A stretch of DNA of 64,000 bases from Sinohyriopsis cumingii (Eukaryota; Mollusca; Bivalvia; Unionida; Unionidae), in NCBI GenBank assembly GCA_028554795.2, contig CM068835.1:31292311-31356310 (forward strand), written 5' to 3'. The position numbers were made by a program, and so were the translations under genes. The notes under the pieces are model-generated. The model saw nothing but the letters and a program-made list of their open reading frames with translations, did no database searches and had not been told where the DNA came from. Positions 53,967-64,000 of this stretch are shown here, in pieces; position 1 is the first letter of the stretch, and every line of letters begins with the position of its first letter.

Positions 53967-56842
53967 CATTCAAAATTCCCTGCTGGACTTTTAAACTTTC
54001 GACTCTTTCAACATCTCTATCTTCAATTCTAAATGTAGCCATGTAAAATTCCCACAAGGTGCTATGAATTTTCGACTCTCTTAAACAAGGGAGTGGCATC
54101 AGGTGCTTAACTAACACAATATACTACTATCAGAGATGCATCTTCTTTCAAATGTGGCTGTAGAAACTCCATAATTGCTATGGAGACCACTAAAATATAT
54201 TTTAAAAATAAAATTGGTAGAAGAGACTCAAATCAAGTTTTATTTGTTGGCAATTAGCTAAGTGGTTATGGAGGGTATATTAAATATAGACTTTCCACTC
54301 ACTTGCTATGGAAGCTATTGGGTCTGTGAAGGCACTGAAGACCCAACTTTCATAGAACATATCCTGAGGAAAATTAGTATCTAGCTGGTTCACAACTGGC
54401 CAGGTAGTTATAGAGAAGCTAGTTGCTATGGAAGGTACTCAGTTTCAATGGAACCCTTTGAAACACAAAATTGGTAGAAAATATCTCCATGTATGGTTAA
54501 ACTTGGATGAATAGTTCACTTGGAGAAGTCGAAAATATATTTTCCACTTTCTTATATAGAAGCCATTTAGGAAGATACTAATCTACAAATTTATAAAATA
54601 TATTTCAAGAATCATCACTAAATGATTTAACAAAACTGACTTCAAAGTACTTTGGAGATGTCAAAATACTTTTGCCACCTAGTTGCTATAGAAGCAACTT
54701 GGCTGCCAAGGCAACTTCCAAAAACATATCTTAATTTTTTTTAAAGTCTGATACTTTATATCAGTAGTTACAAATGAATCAGTTTTCACCTGGCTGCTAT
54801 AAATGCCACACGATTCTACAGGAAACTGACAAAATCAACCTAAAACACACTTTTAACAGAATATGTTCTAGGAAACATTTCTACAGGGTTTGAACAAAAT
54901 TAACCAGGTATCTTTGGAGAAATTGTCAAAAATACATACTCCACTACCTCACCTCAATATTCCTTTCCTTTTTAGAGATGTGAAAAATACACTATTTGAA
55001 TTCAGTTGCTACTGACACAAACATGTCGGTGAAGAAGTCAGCAAATTATCATACCTATGATAAAACATTTCCAAAGAAACGTTCCTATGAATCTTTATTT
55101 AAATTGAGCAGTCTTTAAGATTCTGTAGAATATGGAAACTGTGACAAAGGACAGGTAACACACAAGGCAATCAAATCACATAAAAATACTCTGGAACCCA
55201 TTTATAATCAAAAAATTTATTCAAAATATAATTGTATTCATATATAAACTTGAAACTATACTTTGTATATTCTGATAATCTGATATATGAGTCCATTATA
55301 GAGGAGAGCCACCATATGTACAAAGCAATACTCATCACAACCATGCTATATAATCAGTACATCCAAATCAGCAACATCCCCCCGCATTATTATAACTCTC
55401 TCTCTGAATAATTACCCAGACTCCTCTTATCGAAATCACTCAAACTGCTTTGAAGGAAATTTCTACATCAATTACACCTGACATAAAGATCATGTTGATT
55501 AGCTGAGGTGAAAATTGTTACATACTTGTCCTTGTAGAATATACATCTTAACAGAGGAATCATGTATCTCTGATAAACCCACTCACGTTGCATCTAAGGA
55601 ATTATCTGCCTCCATACAAGGTAAGTAAAAATTGCAGTTGTACATTGGTTGACTTTTATTGAATGTATTTTCACTTGACTGACCTCAAAATAGTTTGGGG
55701 TTCAGTTGGAGGAGTTTATTACGATACCTTTGTACTAGTGAATCTTAACACCATAGATCAGTCATAATTGGTCGTGAGTAAAACATTTTCATCTTTATGT
55801 CAAATGTAGGGATTTTCAGAGGACCACTTCGTGCAAACAGTACATTCATTTAAATTATATTTTTCATTAACGTTCTCTTACAAAGTGGCCGTACTACACT
55901 TCTGTGCCCCAATATAAGATTAACTAAATACGGTTATGCAGAACACATAGTTACATCATCAAAATTTTAAGAAGAATGTGAATATATTCTAATTACAATA
56001 TATACATGTACTTCCTTCTGAGGAAGCAAGCAAATAAAGTAATATGGAGTAATAACAACATACTAGAAAAAGAAACTTTTCCTCAATTAACTTCTACTCA
56101 AAAATGCATATATAAAACAGGATGAAAGCAACCATTAAAAATAAAGGCATGGACAAAGGGTGAAAATATTACAGCAAGAAGATTACACAGTATTTTGAAG
56201 GTAAAAAGAGTTAGAGTGTGTAAAATAGTAAATAATTGGAGACATCTTAATGGTGTCCTAATGGTGTCCTGTTCAACACTCAGAGTCACCAACATGCATG
56301 TATATGTCATAGTACTAAAACCAGTTCCAAGAGGGACTAAAGTTCAATTCGCCGAAATGAATTTGCAGAAATTCACAATAATATCATTTTTTTCTTTTAA
56401 CTGCTATAATAGTCTTTCATGCTAATAGATGTTTGAATTAGCTGCATGTTTGGGTGTAATGGACGTCAGATGATCATCATTTTCATTACGGGCCATCAAA
56501 TGGTACCAATCTGATGTCTAATATAGCCAATATTTTGGAGATCAGTTTAAAATGAATATAATGTCATTTATAGCGTACATATACCATTGTTGGATGAAAA
56601 CTAGATCAGATTAACTAGACTGAACTTAGCACCAAAATCAACTTTAATATGCATAGTAACGTTTGCATCTAGAAATGATAAATAAAATGTCCTGTAAAGA
56701 ATGCTTACCAAGCAAATACATGCAAATAATTATTCATGGTATGTAGCCAATACATTTATATGCATGAAATAGAAATATGCAGTCCAATATACACAAATGC
56801 CTCTTTTCACAAACATATAACTTTGTAGATTCTTGATTGTTT
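53967..56842. other. Non-coding; includes 3-prime UTR/flank of the NAALADase-like gene
   Basis: No gene seen. The part adjoining 56,842 should hold the minus-strand 3-prime UTR of the carboxypeptidase gene; I cannot fix its polyadenylation site. The region 54.0-54.9 kb repeats phrases such as TAGTTGCTATGGA irregularly, hinting at old, diverged tandem structure. Confidence 0.45.
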
Positions 56843-57053
56843 CTAAAGTCCAATAGGATCCAATGAATTAGCAGCAGAATGAATAGTGTAGGTGGCCACA
56901 TACACCTGTTGTTTCAGCAAATCCCAGCTGCTGGCATTATTGTTCAGAATTTCGAACATGGTGTCTACAATTCCTGGAAAACTGTTGTCTTTGTAGCTGT
57001 CAAACTTGCTAGGGGCAAACATCACATGCCTTGAGGGAGAGAAAACTGTGTGA
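56843..57053 (-). CDS. Glutamate carboxypeptidase II/NAALADase-like, last coding exon
   Basis: Encodes RHVMFAPSKFDSYKDNSFPG then DTMFEILN and QQVYVATYTIHSAANSL, ending at TAG 56,845-56,843. It matches the C-terminal dimerisation domain of the M28 metallopeptidase family that includes PSMA (FOLH1) and NAALAD2 (RHVIYAPS-type, ESFPGIYD-type). These are type II membrane enzymes that release C-terminal glutamate. The acceptor is placed at TTAG before 57,053 because only that phase joins the upstream exon (63,245-63,414) in frame; a second AG 8 bp downstream would not. Paralogue identity cannot be settled from two exons. Confidence 0.82.
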
Positions 57054-58277
57054 CTAATATCTAGATTTTGTAAAGTCTTGTAAGAAAACATCTTTTATGT
57101 TACCCCCTTTAAAATTATCTAGGATATGATTGTTCATTAATCATTAAAAATCCAAACATTTGGTCACGCTTTAACATTTTAGGCTAATAAGGGTTAAATA
57201 ATATTATATAATATAAGTAGATAAATTAATATTTTCATTGAACTTGATATATTTTTTCACTTGCTCTGGTTTATTTATGTTTTTTTTCTTCCGTTATCAA
57301 GCTGTCAGTAACTTTATTAAGAAAAAGGCATTTTATGATTCATCACACTCTAATTTCATTACCCTATGTTCAATTAATTATCAGTAATATGCATGTCAGT
57401 TTATTTATGATAAGGTCTACAGTTATTGACTGTCATGTGCTTGGGTAGAGGTATCTTTAAGCATTATCTGTTATTCAAACTTGACCGACTCCATTTCCAT
57501 AAAAATAAATTAGACAGATTAATAGTGCCCTAATTTCCAGGTATTTTTTCTCTCAAAACAAATATTAAACACTGAGCAGACATCTGGTACTGCCTTAAGC
57601 ACGAACGAACGGTAGGCAGGTAGGTAGGTAGGTAGATCCCTTGCTAAAAGGCACCTCAAATTAACTCTTGGATCTCACAAAATTATTTCATAAGAATCCT
57701 AATATGTATATCGTACCCCAATATAAAGCGACAGCACCTATTACACAGTACAGTTCTATGGGTCTTTTAAACTGCTTTATTGCCAGTAATAACTGCTTAA
57801 TACATTTCTAACAGGCATACCATGGACATAGATTAGCCATTCCAAAAAAGGACCAGAGTCAGTACCATTTATTGAATTTATAATAAAATCAAACATTGTA
57901 GATATTCAGCTTACGGTGATTTATGTGGCAGATTTGCATTAAAGCTGTTGTAATTTTGATCACCACTAATTGCCTGCAAATGCAGTAAGTGTGCAGTTTG
58001 GACTCACACTTCTTTGATATCGATATAAAATAATATAAAATATCAGCAGACCCTACATTAAAGTTAACCAGAATTTAGATTTTCATAACTATGTCTGATT
58101 GGTAATATTTTCATTTCGACCCAAGTATCATAAATAAGTATTTTACTGAAAGGCCTGTGTCGGTATGGCCATTGATTCTGCACAAGCAGAAACAACTCAA
58201 TTTTCAAGATAACTGCTACATCTATGAAATATGAGGTTTGTTTAGTTTCATTTAGGACCTACTCTATAAATAATGAG
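57054..58277 (-). other. Intron of the NAALADase-like gene, unique part
   Basis: No feature recognised apart from a short (GGTA)n run near 57,612-57,632. The intron continues to 63,244. Confidence 0.6.
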
Positions 58278-58513
58278 TCTTACTACCTGTCTGAGAAGCA
58301 GCAGCATCCTTCAGTACCAAATATACATCATAAGAAGTCTTACTAGATGTCTGAGAAGCAACATCATCCTTCAGTACCAAATATACATCATAATAAGTCT
58401 TATTAGATGTCCAAGAAGCAACATCATCCTTCAGTACTAAATATACATCATAAAAAGTCTTACTAGATGTCTGAGAAGCAACATCATCCTTCAGTACTAA
58501 ATATACATCATAA
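58278..58513. repeat. 60-bp minisatellite array, part 1
   Basis: Four diverged copies of the 60-bp unit also found at 59,797-62,095. The array is split here by insertion of the 1.28-kb repeat. Confidence 0.93.
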
Positions 58514-59796
58514 TTATAGGTTACTGCATTTGTATGGGAAAATATGAACGAGTTTTGGGATGGAATACTGCACGACCTTGTGAGTGCAGTATATCCTTCC
58601 GACAAAACGAGTTCATATTTTCCCATACAAATGCAGTAACCTTTTTATTATATGCTCATTTTTTTATTCTACCTAAGGTTTAAGTATATAAACAAAATAC
58701 ACTACAAGAAACAACGTAAATGAATGAATGCCGTATTCCAAAATAAATGCACAAGCACAGATTTGTCATTACACAATGACATCATTATTAATGCGCACAT
58801 AACTCCACCCAGATAAATTTGAACTTAGTCGTGCGCTCGACATAACTTTCGAAAGAAAATGGTGTGTCTAGTTAAAATTGAATTTTGCAGTCATATTGTG
58901 AATGAATGCGCATTGCAACAACTTTTCCATTTGATCTGGAATGAATATACTTTGGGATTTTGTTTCGTTTCGATGAAAGTTTGTGATTTTGGACTGGATT
59001 CATCTGTGCAAATTATTCATAAAATACATCGGATTGAAGTGGTGCGGGAGAAGCATGTTTACATCTATAAATGTGTTTCTGTTTCTGTCAATGAATGATT
59101 GAAATCATAATGTGGGAAAAATATGAAATCTTTCAATTGCAATTATCAAAAAGACGCTACGGAATTTAATGCGCATTCATTTTGAGTGCAGTAAGGAGGA
59201 TGCAATTGCACTTATCATCAAAATTACAGCAGAATTTTGAAATGTGTAATCCAAATTGAAAACCTATGACATGGGTCATGTAATTTGGATTTGCAGAATT
59301 AAGAAAATACATTTTGAGGAAATTCATGAATCGATGTAAAACTGTAAGTATATTTTATTTTGCCATTCTTATCACCAGCTAAAGATGAGAGTATATGACT
59401 TGTCACTTGTATGTTATTTGTAAGGATCTTATATTGCGTCTGTTATATACTGTAGCTAGCCTAAATCCGTAACATTGTGAAAACGCGGAATGTGCCAAAA
59501 CAGTTGGGGTTTTTTGCAGTCCACAAAACATGTTTTAGTTCATTCACAAACAAATTTAAACAATTCATTCACAAACAAATTTAAACAACCACAACATAAA
59601 GAGCCTCTTACGTGAGTGACATGATCTGTGTACAAATCAAAAGTGCTGGGGTCTGCATCCACTGTTTGTTTACAATAGAAAGTTGTTCCTTTATGCACGT
59701 GAATGCTATATGTGTATTGTCATGTGAGTTCAGTATTGGGTAATATTGAACAATTCTGACAATGTAAAGTTAACGGGGAAAAAAATGAGCATATAA
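58514..59796 (+). repeat. Dispersed 1.28-kb MITE-like repeat, copy 2
   Basis: Full-length relative of 8,495-9,702. Its first 130 bp form a long hairpin: GGTTACTGCATTTGTATGGG at 58,519 pairs with the complement ending at 58,641, and an inner stem GGATGGAATACTGCAC pairs with GTGCAGTATATCCTTCC. Then comes TATTATATGCTCATTTTT, whose inverse ends the element. It splits the 60-bp array, so it inserted after that array existed. Confidence 0.88.
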
Positions 59797-62095
59797 CAAG
59801 AAGTCTTACTAGATGTCCAAGAAGCAACAACATATTTCAGTACCAAAATATACATCATAAGAAGTCTTATTAGATGTCCGAGAAGCAACATCGTCCTTCA
59901 GTACCAAATATACATCATAAGAGGTCTTATTAGATATCTGAGAAGCAACATCGTCCTTAAAAATACCAAATATACATCATAAGAAGTCTTACTGGATGTC
60001 TGAGAAGCAACATCGTCCTTAAAAATACTAAATATACATCATAAGAAGTCTTACTGGATGTCTGAGAAGCAACATTATCCTTCAGTACAAAATATACATC
60101 ATAAGAAGTCTTATTAGATGTCTGAGAAGCAACATCATCCTTCAGTACCAAATATACATCATAAGAAGTCTTACTGGATGTCTGAGAAGCAACATCGTCC
60201 TTAAAAATACCAAATATACATCATAAGAAGTCTTACTGGATGTCTGAGAAGCAACATCGTCCTTCAGTACCAAATATACATCATAAGAAGTCTTACTGGA
60301 TGTCTGAGAAGCAACATTGTCCTTCAGTACCAAATATACATCATAAGAAGTCTTACTGGATGTCTGAGAAGCAACATCGTCCTTCAGTACCAAATATACA
60401 TCATAAGAAGTCTTACTGGATGTCTGAGAAGCAACATTGTCCTTCAGTACCAAATATACATCATAAGAAGTCTTACTGGATGTCTGAGAAGCAACATCGT
60501 CCTTAAAAATACCAAATATACATCATAAGAAGTCTTACTGGATGTCTGAGAAGCAACATCGTCCTTCAGTACCAAATATACATCATAAGAAGTCTTACTG
60601 GATGTCTGAGAAGCAACATCATCCTTCAGTACCAAATATACATCATAAGAAGTCTTACTGGATGTCTGAGAAGCAACATCATCCTTCAGTACCAAATATA
60701 CATCATAAGAAGTCTTACTGGATGTCTGAGAAGCAACATTGTCCTTCAGTACCAAATATACATCATAAGAAGTCTTACTGGATGTCTGAGAAGCAACATT
60801 GTCCTTCAGTACCAAATATACATCATAAGAAGTCTTACTGGATATCTGAGAAGCAACATCGTCCTTCAGTACCAAATATACATCATAAGAAGTCTTACTG
60901 GATGTCTGAGAAGCAACATTGTCCTTCAGTACCAAATATACATCATAAGAAGTCTTACTGGATGTCTGAGAAGCAACATTGTCCTTCAGTACCAAATATA
61001 CATCATAAGAAGTCTTACTGGATATCAGAGAAGCAACATCGTCCTTCAGTACCAAATATACATCATAAGAAGTCTTGCTAGATGTCTGAGAAGCAACATT
61101 GTCCTTCAGTACCAAATATACATCATAAGAAGTCTTACTGGATGTCTGAGAAGCAACATCATCCTTCAGTACCAAATATACATCATAAGAAGTCTTACTG
61201 GATGTCTGAGAAGCAACATCGTCCTTCAGTACCAAATATACATCATAAGAAGTCTTACTGGATGTCTGAGAAGCAACATCGTCCTTAAATACCAAATATA
61301 CATCATAAGAAGTCTTACTGGATGTCTGAGAAGCAACATCATCCTTCAGTACCAAATATACATCATAAGAAGTCTTATTAGATGTCTGAGAAGCAACATC
61401 ATCCTTCAGTACCAAATATACATCATAAGAAGTCTTACTGGATGTCTGAGAAGCAACATCGTCCTTAAATACCAAATATACATCATAAGAAGTCTTACTG
61501 GATGTCTGAGAAGCAACATCATCCTTCAGTACCAAATATACATCATAAGAAGTCTTATTAGATGTCTGAGAAGCAACATCATCCTTCAGTACCAAATATA
61601 CATCATAAGAAGTCTTACTGGATGTCTGAGAAGCAACATCGTCCTTAAAAATACCAAATATACATCATAAGAAGTCTTACTGGATGTCTGAGAAGCAACA
61701 TCATCCTTCAGTAACAAATATACATCATAAGAAGTCTTACTGGATGTCTGAGAAGCAACATCATCCTTCAGTACCAAATATACATCATAAGAAGTCTTAC
61801 TGGATGTCTGAGAAGCAACATTGTCCTTCAGTACCAAATATACATCATAAGAAGTCTTACTAGATGTCTGAGAAGCAACATCATCCTTCAGTACCAAATA
61901 TACATCATAAGAAGTCTTACTAGATGTCTGAGAAGCAACATCGTCCTTCAGTACCAAATATACATCATAAGAAGTCTTACTGGATGTCTGAGAAGCAACA
62001 TCATCCTTCAGTACCAAATATACATCATAAGAAGTCTTACTAGATGTCTGAGAAGCAACATCGTCCTTCAGTACCAAATATACATCATAAGAAGT
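59797..62095. repeat. 60-bp minisatellite array, part 2
   Basis: About 38 copies of a 60-bp unit (GATGTCTGAGAAGCAACATC then TCCTTCAGTACCAAATATAC then ATCATAAGAAGTCTTACTG). Because 60 is a multiple of three and the unit lacks stops in one frame of each strand, long open frames appear on both strands (20-residue repeats beginning DVYLVLKDDVAS on minus). The array lies inside an intron, so these are not exons of the surrounding gene. Confidence 0.96.
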
Positions 62096-62183
62096 CTTCA
62101 GTGAAATCCTCATTTCATTATAATCATCCATTCAGGAAGAGAACAATACCAAATATGTTAAAGATGGCCACTGTGGATTATGT

Positions 62184-62435
62184 TGTTGTTGTTGTTGTGA
62201 GGTTTAACGCCATATTTCAGCACACAATAGGCTATGCATGGCAGCCAGTATTAATGGTGGAGGAAGAACCCGGCAAAACCCCGGGAAGAACCACAGACCC
62301 ACGAGAAGCTACTGGCAAGCTTTCTCACATACTCACGTTAGCCAAATTCTAGACTCAAACCCACACAGACAGAGGTGAGATGGCAGTGATCAGTAACGGA
62401 GAGCGCTTTAGATCACTCGACCACTCGGGACCCCC
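62184..62435 (-). mobile_element. tRNA-derived SINE, copy 5
   Basis: Minus-strand copy: (GTT)n tail, body, B box complement, and head ending at GGGACCCCC. Perfect 13-bp target duplication CTGTGGATTATGT at 62,171-62,183 and 62,436-62,448. Confidence 0.94.
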
Positions 62436-62448
62436 CTGTGGATTATGT

Positions 62449-63244
62449 ATTGGATGTTAAATCGGCACTAGTTTGATTTAGGACCAACTAGACACCATGG
62501 GAAGTCTTTTAGCTACAACCATGTCAATAGGACTATCGGTTCAGGAAGTGTAGCTAAAACCAAACTTTAAAAATGGCTGAAATATAGTCCATATTACAAG
62601 TCCAAACAGCATCATTTTCATCTAAGAAGAGCAAAACCTTCTAATGAATGTAAGTGTAAAATTTCATGCCATCCTCTAAGTAGTTTAGGAAGAGTCGATA
62701 ACATGAGGCCATCTTCCAAAATTGAGTAAATCAAATTTGAAATACGACTTCCATCTGATAATCAGAAAATGTTGACAAACAGAGACAACACATAGGGCTG
62801 TAGTATTAACTCACTTGGTCTTTCTGCAAAGTGAGTTCAAGGCAGCGAGAGAGACAAGGTCAAGTTCAATTGGAAAATACATCTATGTGCTAACAGGAAG
62901 AATTTTTGGTAAGCTATGGTTTTATGTAAGCAAATAATCAAATGCATCTGAGACCTCCGTTGCTTTACACCTTGACAGTGGTTACCAGGAAACTGACGCT
63001 TAGCTCAAATCTAGAAAACTTTGATATGGATGGAGATGCTACGATTTTTTTCTGACTGCTAAGATTGATGTTGGTTCCTCTTTAGCTTATAAACTTTCAA
63101 TTACCAAGTATTATATCAGATCTGAAACTGCTGAACATGAGTTTGAACTTATGAACTACTAGGCTCCAGGAATATACATGTAGATCGGTGCCATAAATAA
63201 AGAAAATTAAAACTTAAACTGCAATTGATATGAGTATGACTTAC
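62449..63244 (-). other. Intron of the NAALADase-like gene, right part
   Basis: No further feature recognised; it ends at the donor ACTTAC complement (GTAAGT) at 63,244-63,239. Confidence 0.6.
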
Positions 63245-63414
63245 TTGTATATTGGTCTTCCTGGCAGCCCCTCTGGGTCTATAAAGACCCTCTCTAATTG
63301 CATCATCTTGTCATTCACCATCCTTACAGCAAGGGGACTGGAATGGAAAACCTGGTCATTGAATTTGTGTCGTTCTTGGTCAAAAATCTCCATGTTAACA
63401 ATATCTTGACAATT
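63245..63414 (-). CDS. Glutamate carboxypeptidase II/NAALADase-like, penultimate exon
   Basis: 170-bp exon encoding [20 protein letters not shown] then [20 protein letters not shown] and PGRPIY. This corresponds to the conserved [20 protein letters not shown] region of PSMA/NAALAD2. The donor GTAAGT is perfect. The acceptor is most likely GCAGTAG just above 63,414, which keeps phase 0; the exact 5-prime boundary is less certain. The exon ends after two bases of a codon, matching the phase of 56,843-57,053. Upstream exons with the zinc-binding peptidase core lie beyond the window. Confidence 0.82.
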
Positions 63415-64000
63415 CTACTGCATCACATTAATACTGGTAATGTGGCATGTTTGTATTATTATAGTGTGTAGTTTTGTATTATCTTGAAATATTCAATTGT
63501 TCTTATGGAATAAATCTTTGTGACAGATTCGTATGACCACTACTAGGTAAATATAATGTGAAATAAATGATTTAGGATTGGATTAGACTAGCGATTAAAT
63601 ATTGCAATAGGCAACAATGTTATGATGTGAAGTGGAAGGCATGGTATAATTCCAATATATTCTCCTTGCAATACATATTTGCTTTTAAAACATAATAAAG
63701 GAAGACAAAATGAAACAAAAGAAAACAAAAGGCATGAGCAAGTACCATTATTTGATTGGCAAAGAAACACATAGATTCATTGCAAAAGTCCAGTCCAAAC
63801 ATACAAAAACAATTATTTCAAGCTAAGACAATACTCAAGCAAATGAATTTGAGGAGATGAACCAATAATATTCCAACAAGCTAGACAACGAATATACATT
63901 ATGTACGGAAATTTATTTTGCAACCCAAGATCTGGACATTATATCCATAGTCTGATATAGCTGTTAGAGTAAAGGATGGTGATGAGGCAAGGACATGAGG
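63415..64000. other. Intronic or flanking sequence, nothing recognised
   Basis: AT-rich, no exon or repeat supported up to the window end. Confidence 0.5.

Noticed and set aside
58859..59098. 79-codon frame inside the 1.28-kb repeat
   Set aside because: Not preserved in the other copy (8,495-9,702), so unlikely to be coding.
59957..62131. Long open frames repeating a 20-residue unit (DVYLVLKDDVAS...)
   Set aside because: They are translations of a 60-bp minisatellite open on both strands and located inside an intron; no start context, splice sites or family support a protein.

Overview
The window is metazoan nuclear DNA, most likely from a marine invertebrate and plausibly a mollusc. The host genes are split by introns with GT/AG splice sites. 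The rest is tRNA-derived SINEs, Penelope-like, non-LTR and Gypsy-type remnants, a Mutator-like DNA transposon, and many minisatellites. The mollusc call is inference from the repeat style; no sequence here proves it.

Left part (1-15,866). Two minus-strand exons of the pyruvate dehydrogenase E1 alpha gene lie at 1,967-2,140 and 4,737-4,796. A decayed pogo/Tigger-type transposase follows at about 6.1-6.7 kb. A 7.1-kb Mutator-like element (MULE, 7,664-14,745) has a perfect 9-bp target duplication and terminal inverted repeats built from short GCGAAAAGTTAC-like units. Inside it are a broken MULE transposase and a broken Penelope-like reverse transcriptase, and the latter is itself split by a 1.2-kb dispersed repeat. 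A decayed Gypsy-type gag (15.1-15.7 kb) comes next.

Centre (15,867-32,828). A full-length Polinton/Maverick (adintovirus-like) element of 16,962 bp has about 529-bp inverted repeats and a 5-bp flanking duplication. A head-to-tail plus-strand cluster encodes virion-type proteins: a coiled-coil protein, a small basic protein, the double-jelly-roll major capsid protein, a pX-like core protein, an adenain-type protease, a fibre-like protein, a two-helix membrane protein and a minor-capsid (penton-like) protein. The replication and integration half holds an HNH homing-type nuclease, a protein-primed PolB fused to an SF1 helicase with a trailing HNH domain, a DDE integrase, a zinc-ribbon/phospholipase A2 protein and an A32-type packaging ATPase. 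A cysteine-rich putative zinc protein is encoded inside each terminal repeat, and a third paralogue lies internally. The two repeats differ at only about three positions. At least seven internal genes carry stops or frameshifts, so this copy cannot be autonomous as read.

Right part (32,829-64,000). This holds SINEs, a non-LTR reverse-transcriptase fragment with a (TA)n insertion, and a second, different and heavily decayed Polinton-like relic (about 38.0-42.8 kb: integrase piece, tandem basic modules, PolB exonuclease region). Beyond it lies an array of roughly 120 copies of a 37-bp minisatellite, interrupted by a SINE and a 390-bp dispersed repeat. Further arrays have periods of 28, 50, 20 and 60 bp. 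The last two coding exons of a glutamate carboxypeptidase II/NAALADase-type gene (56,843-57,053 and 63,245-63,414, minus strand) flank an intron that contains the 60-bp array.
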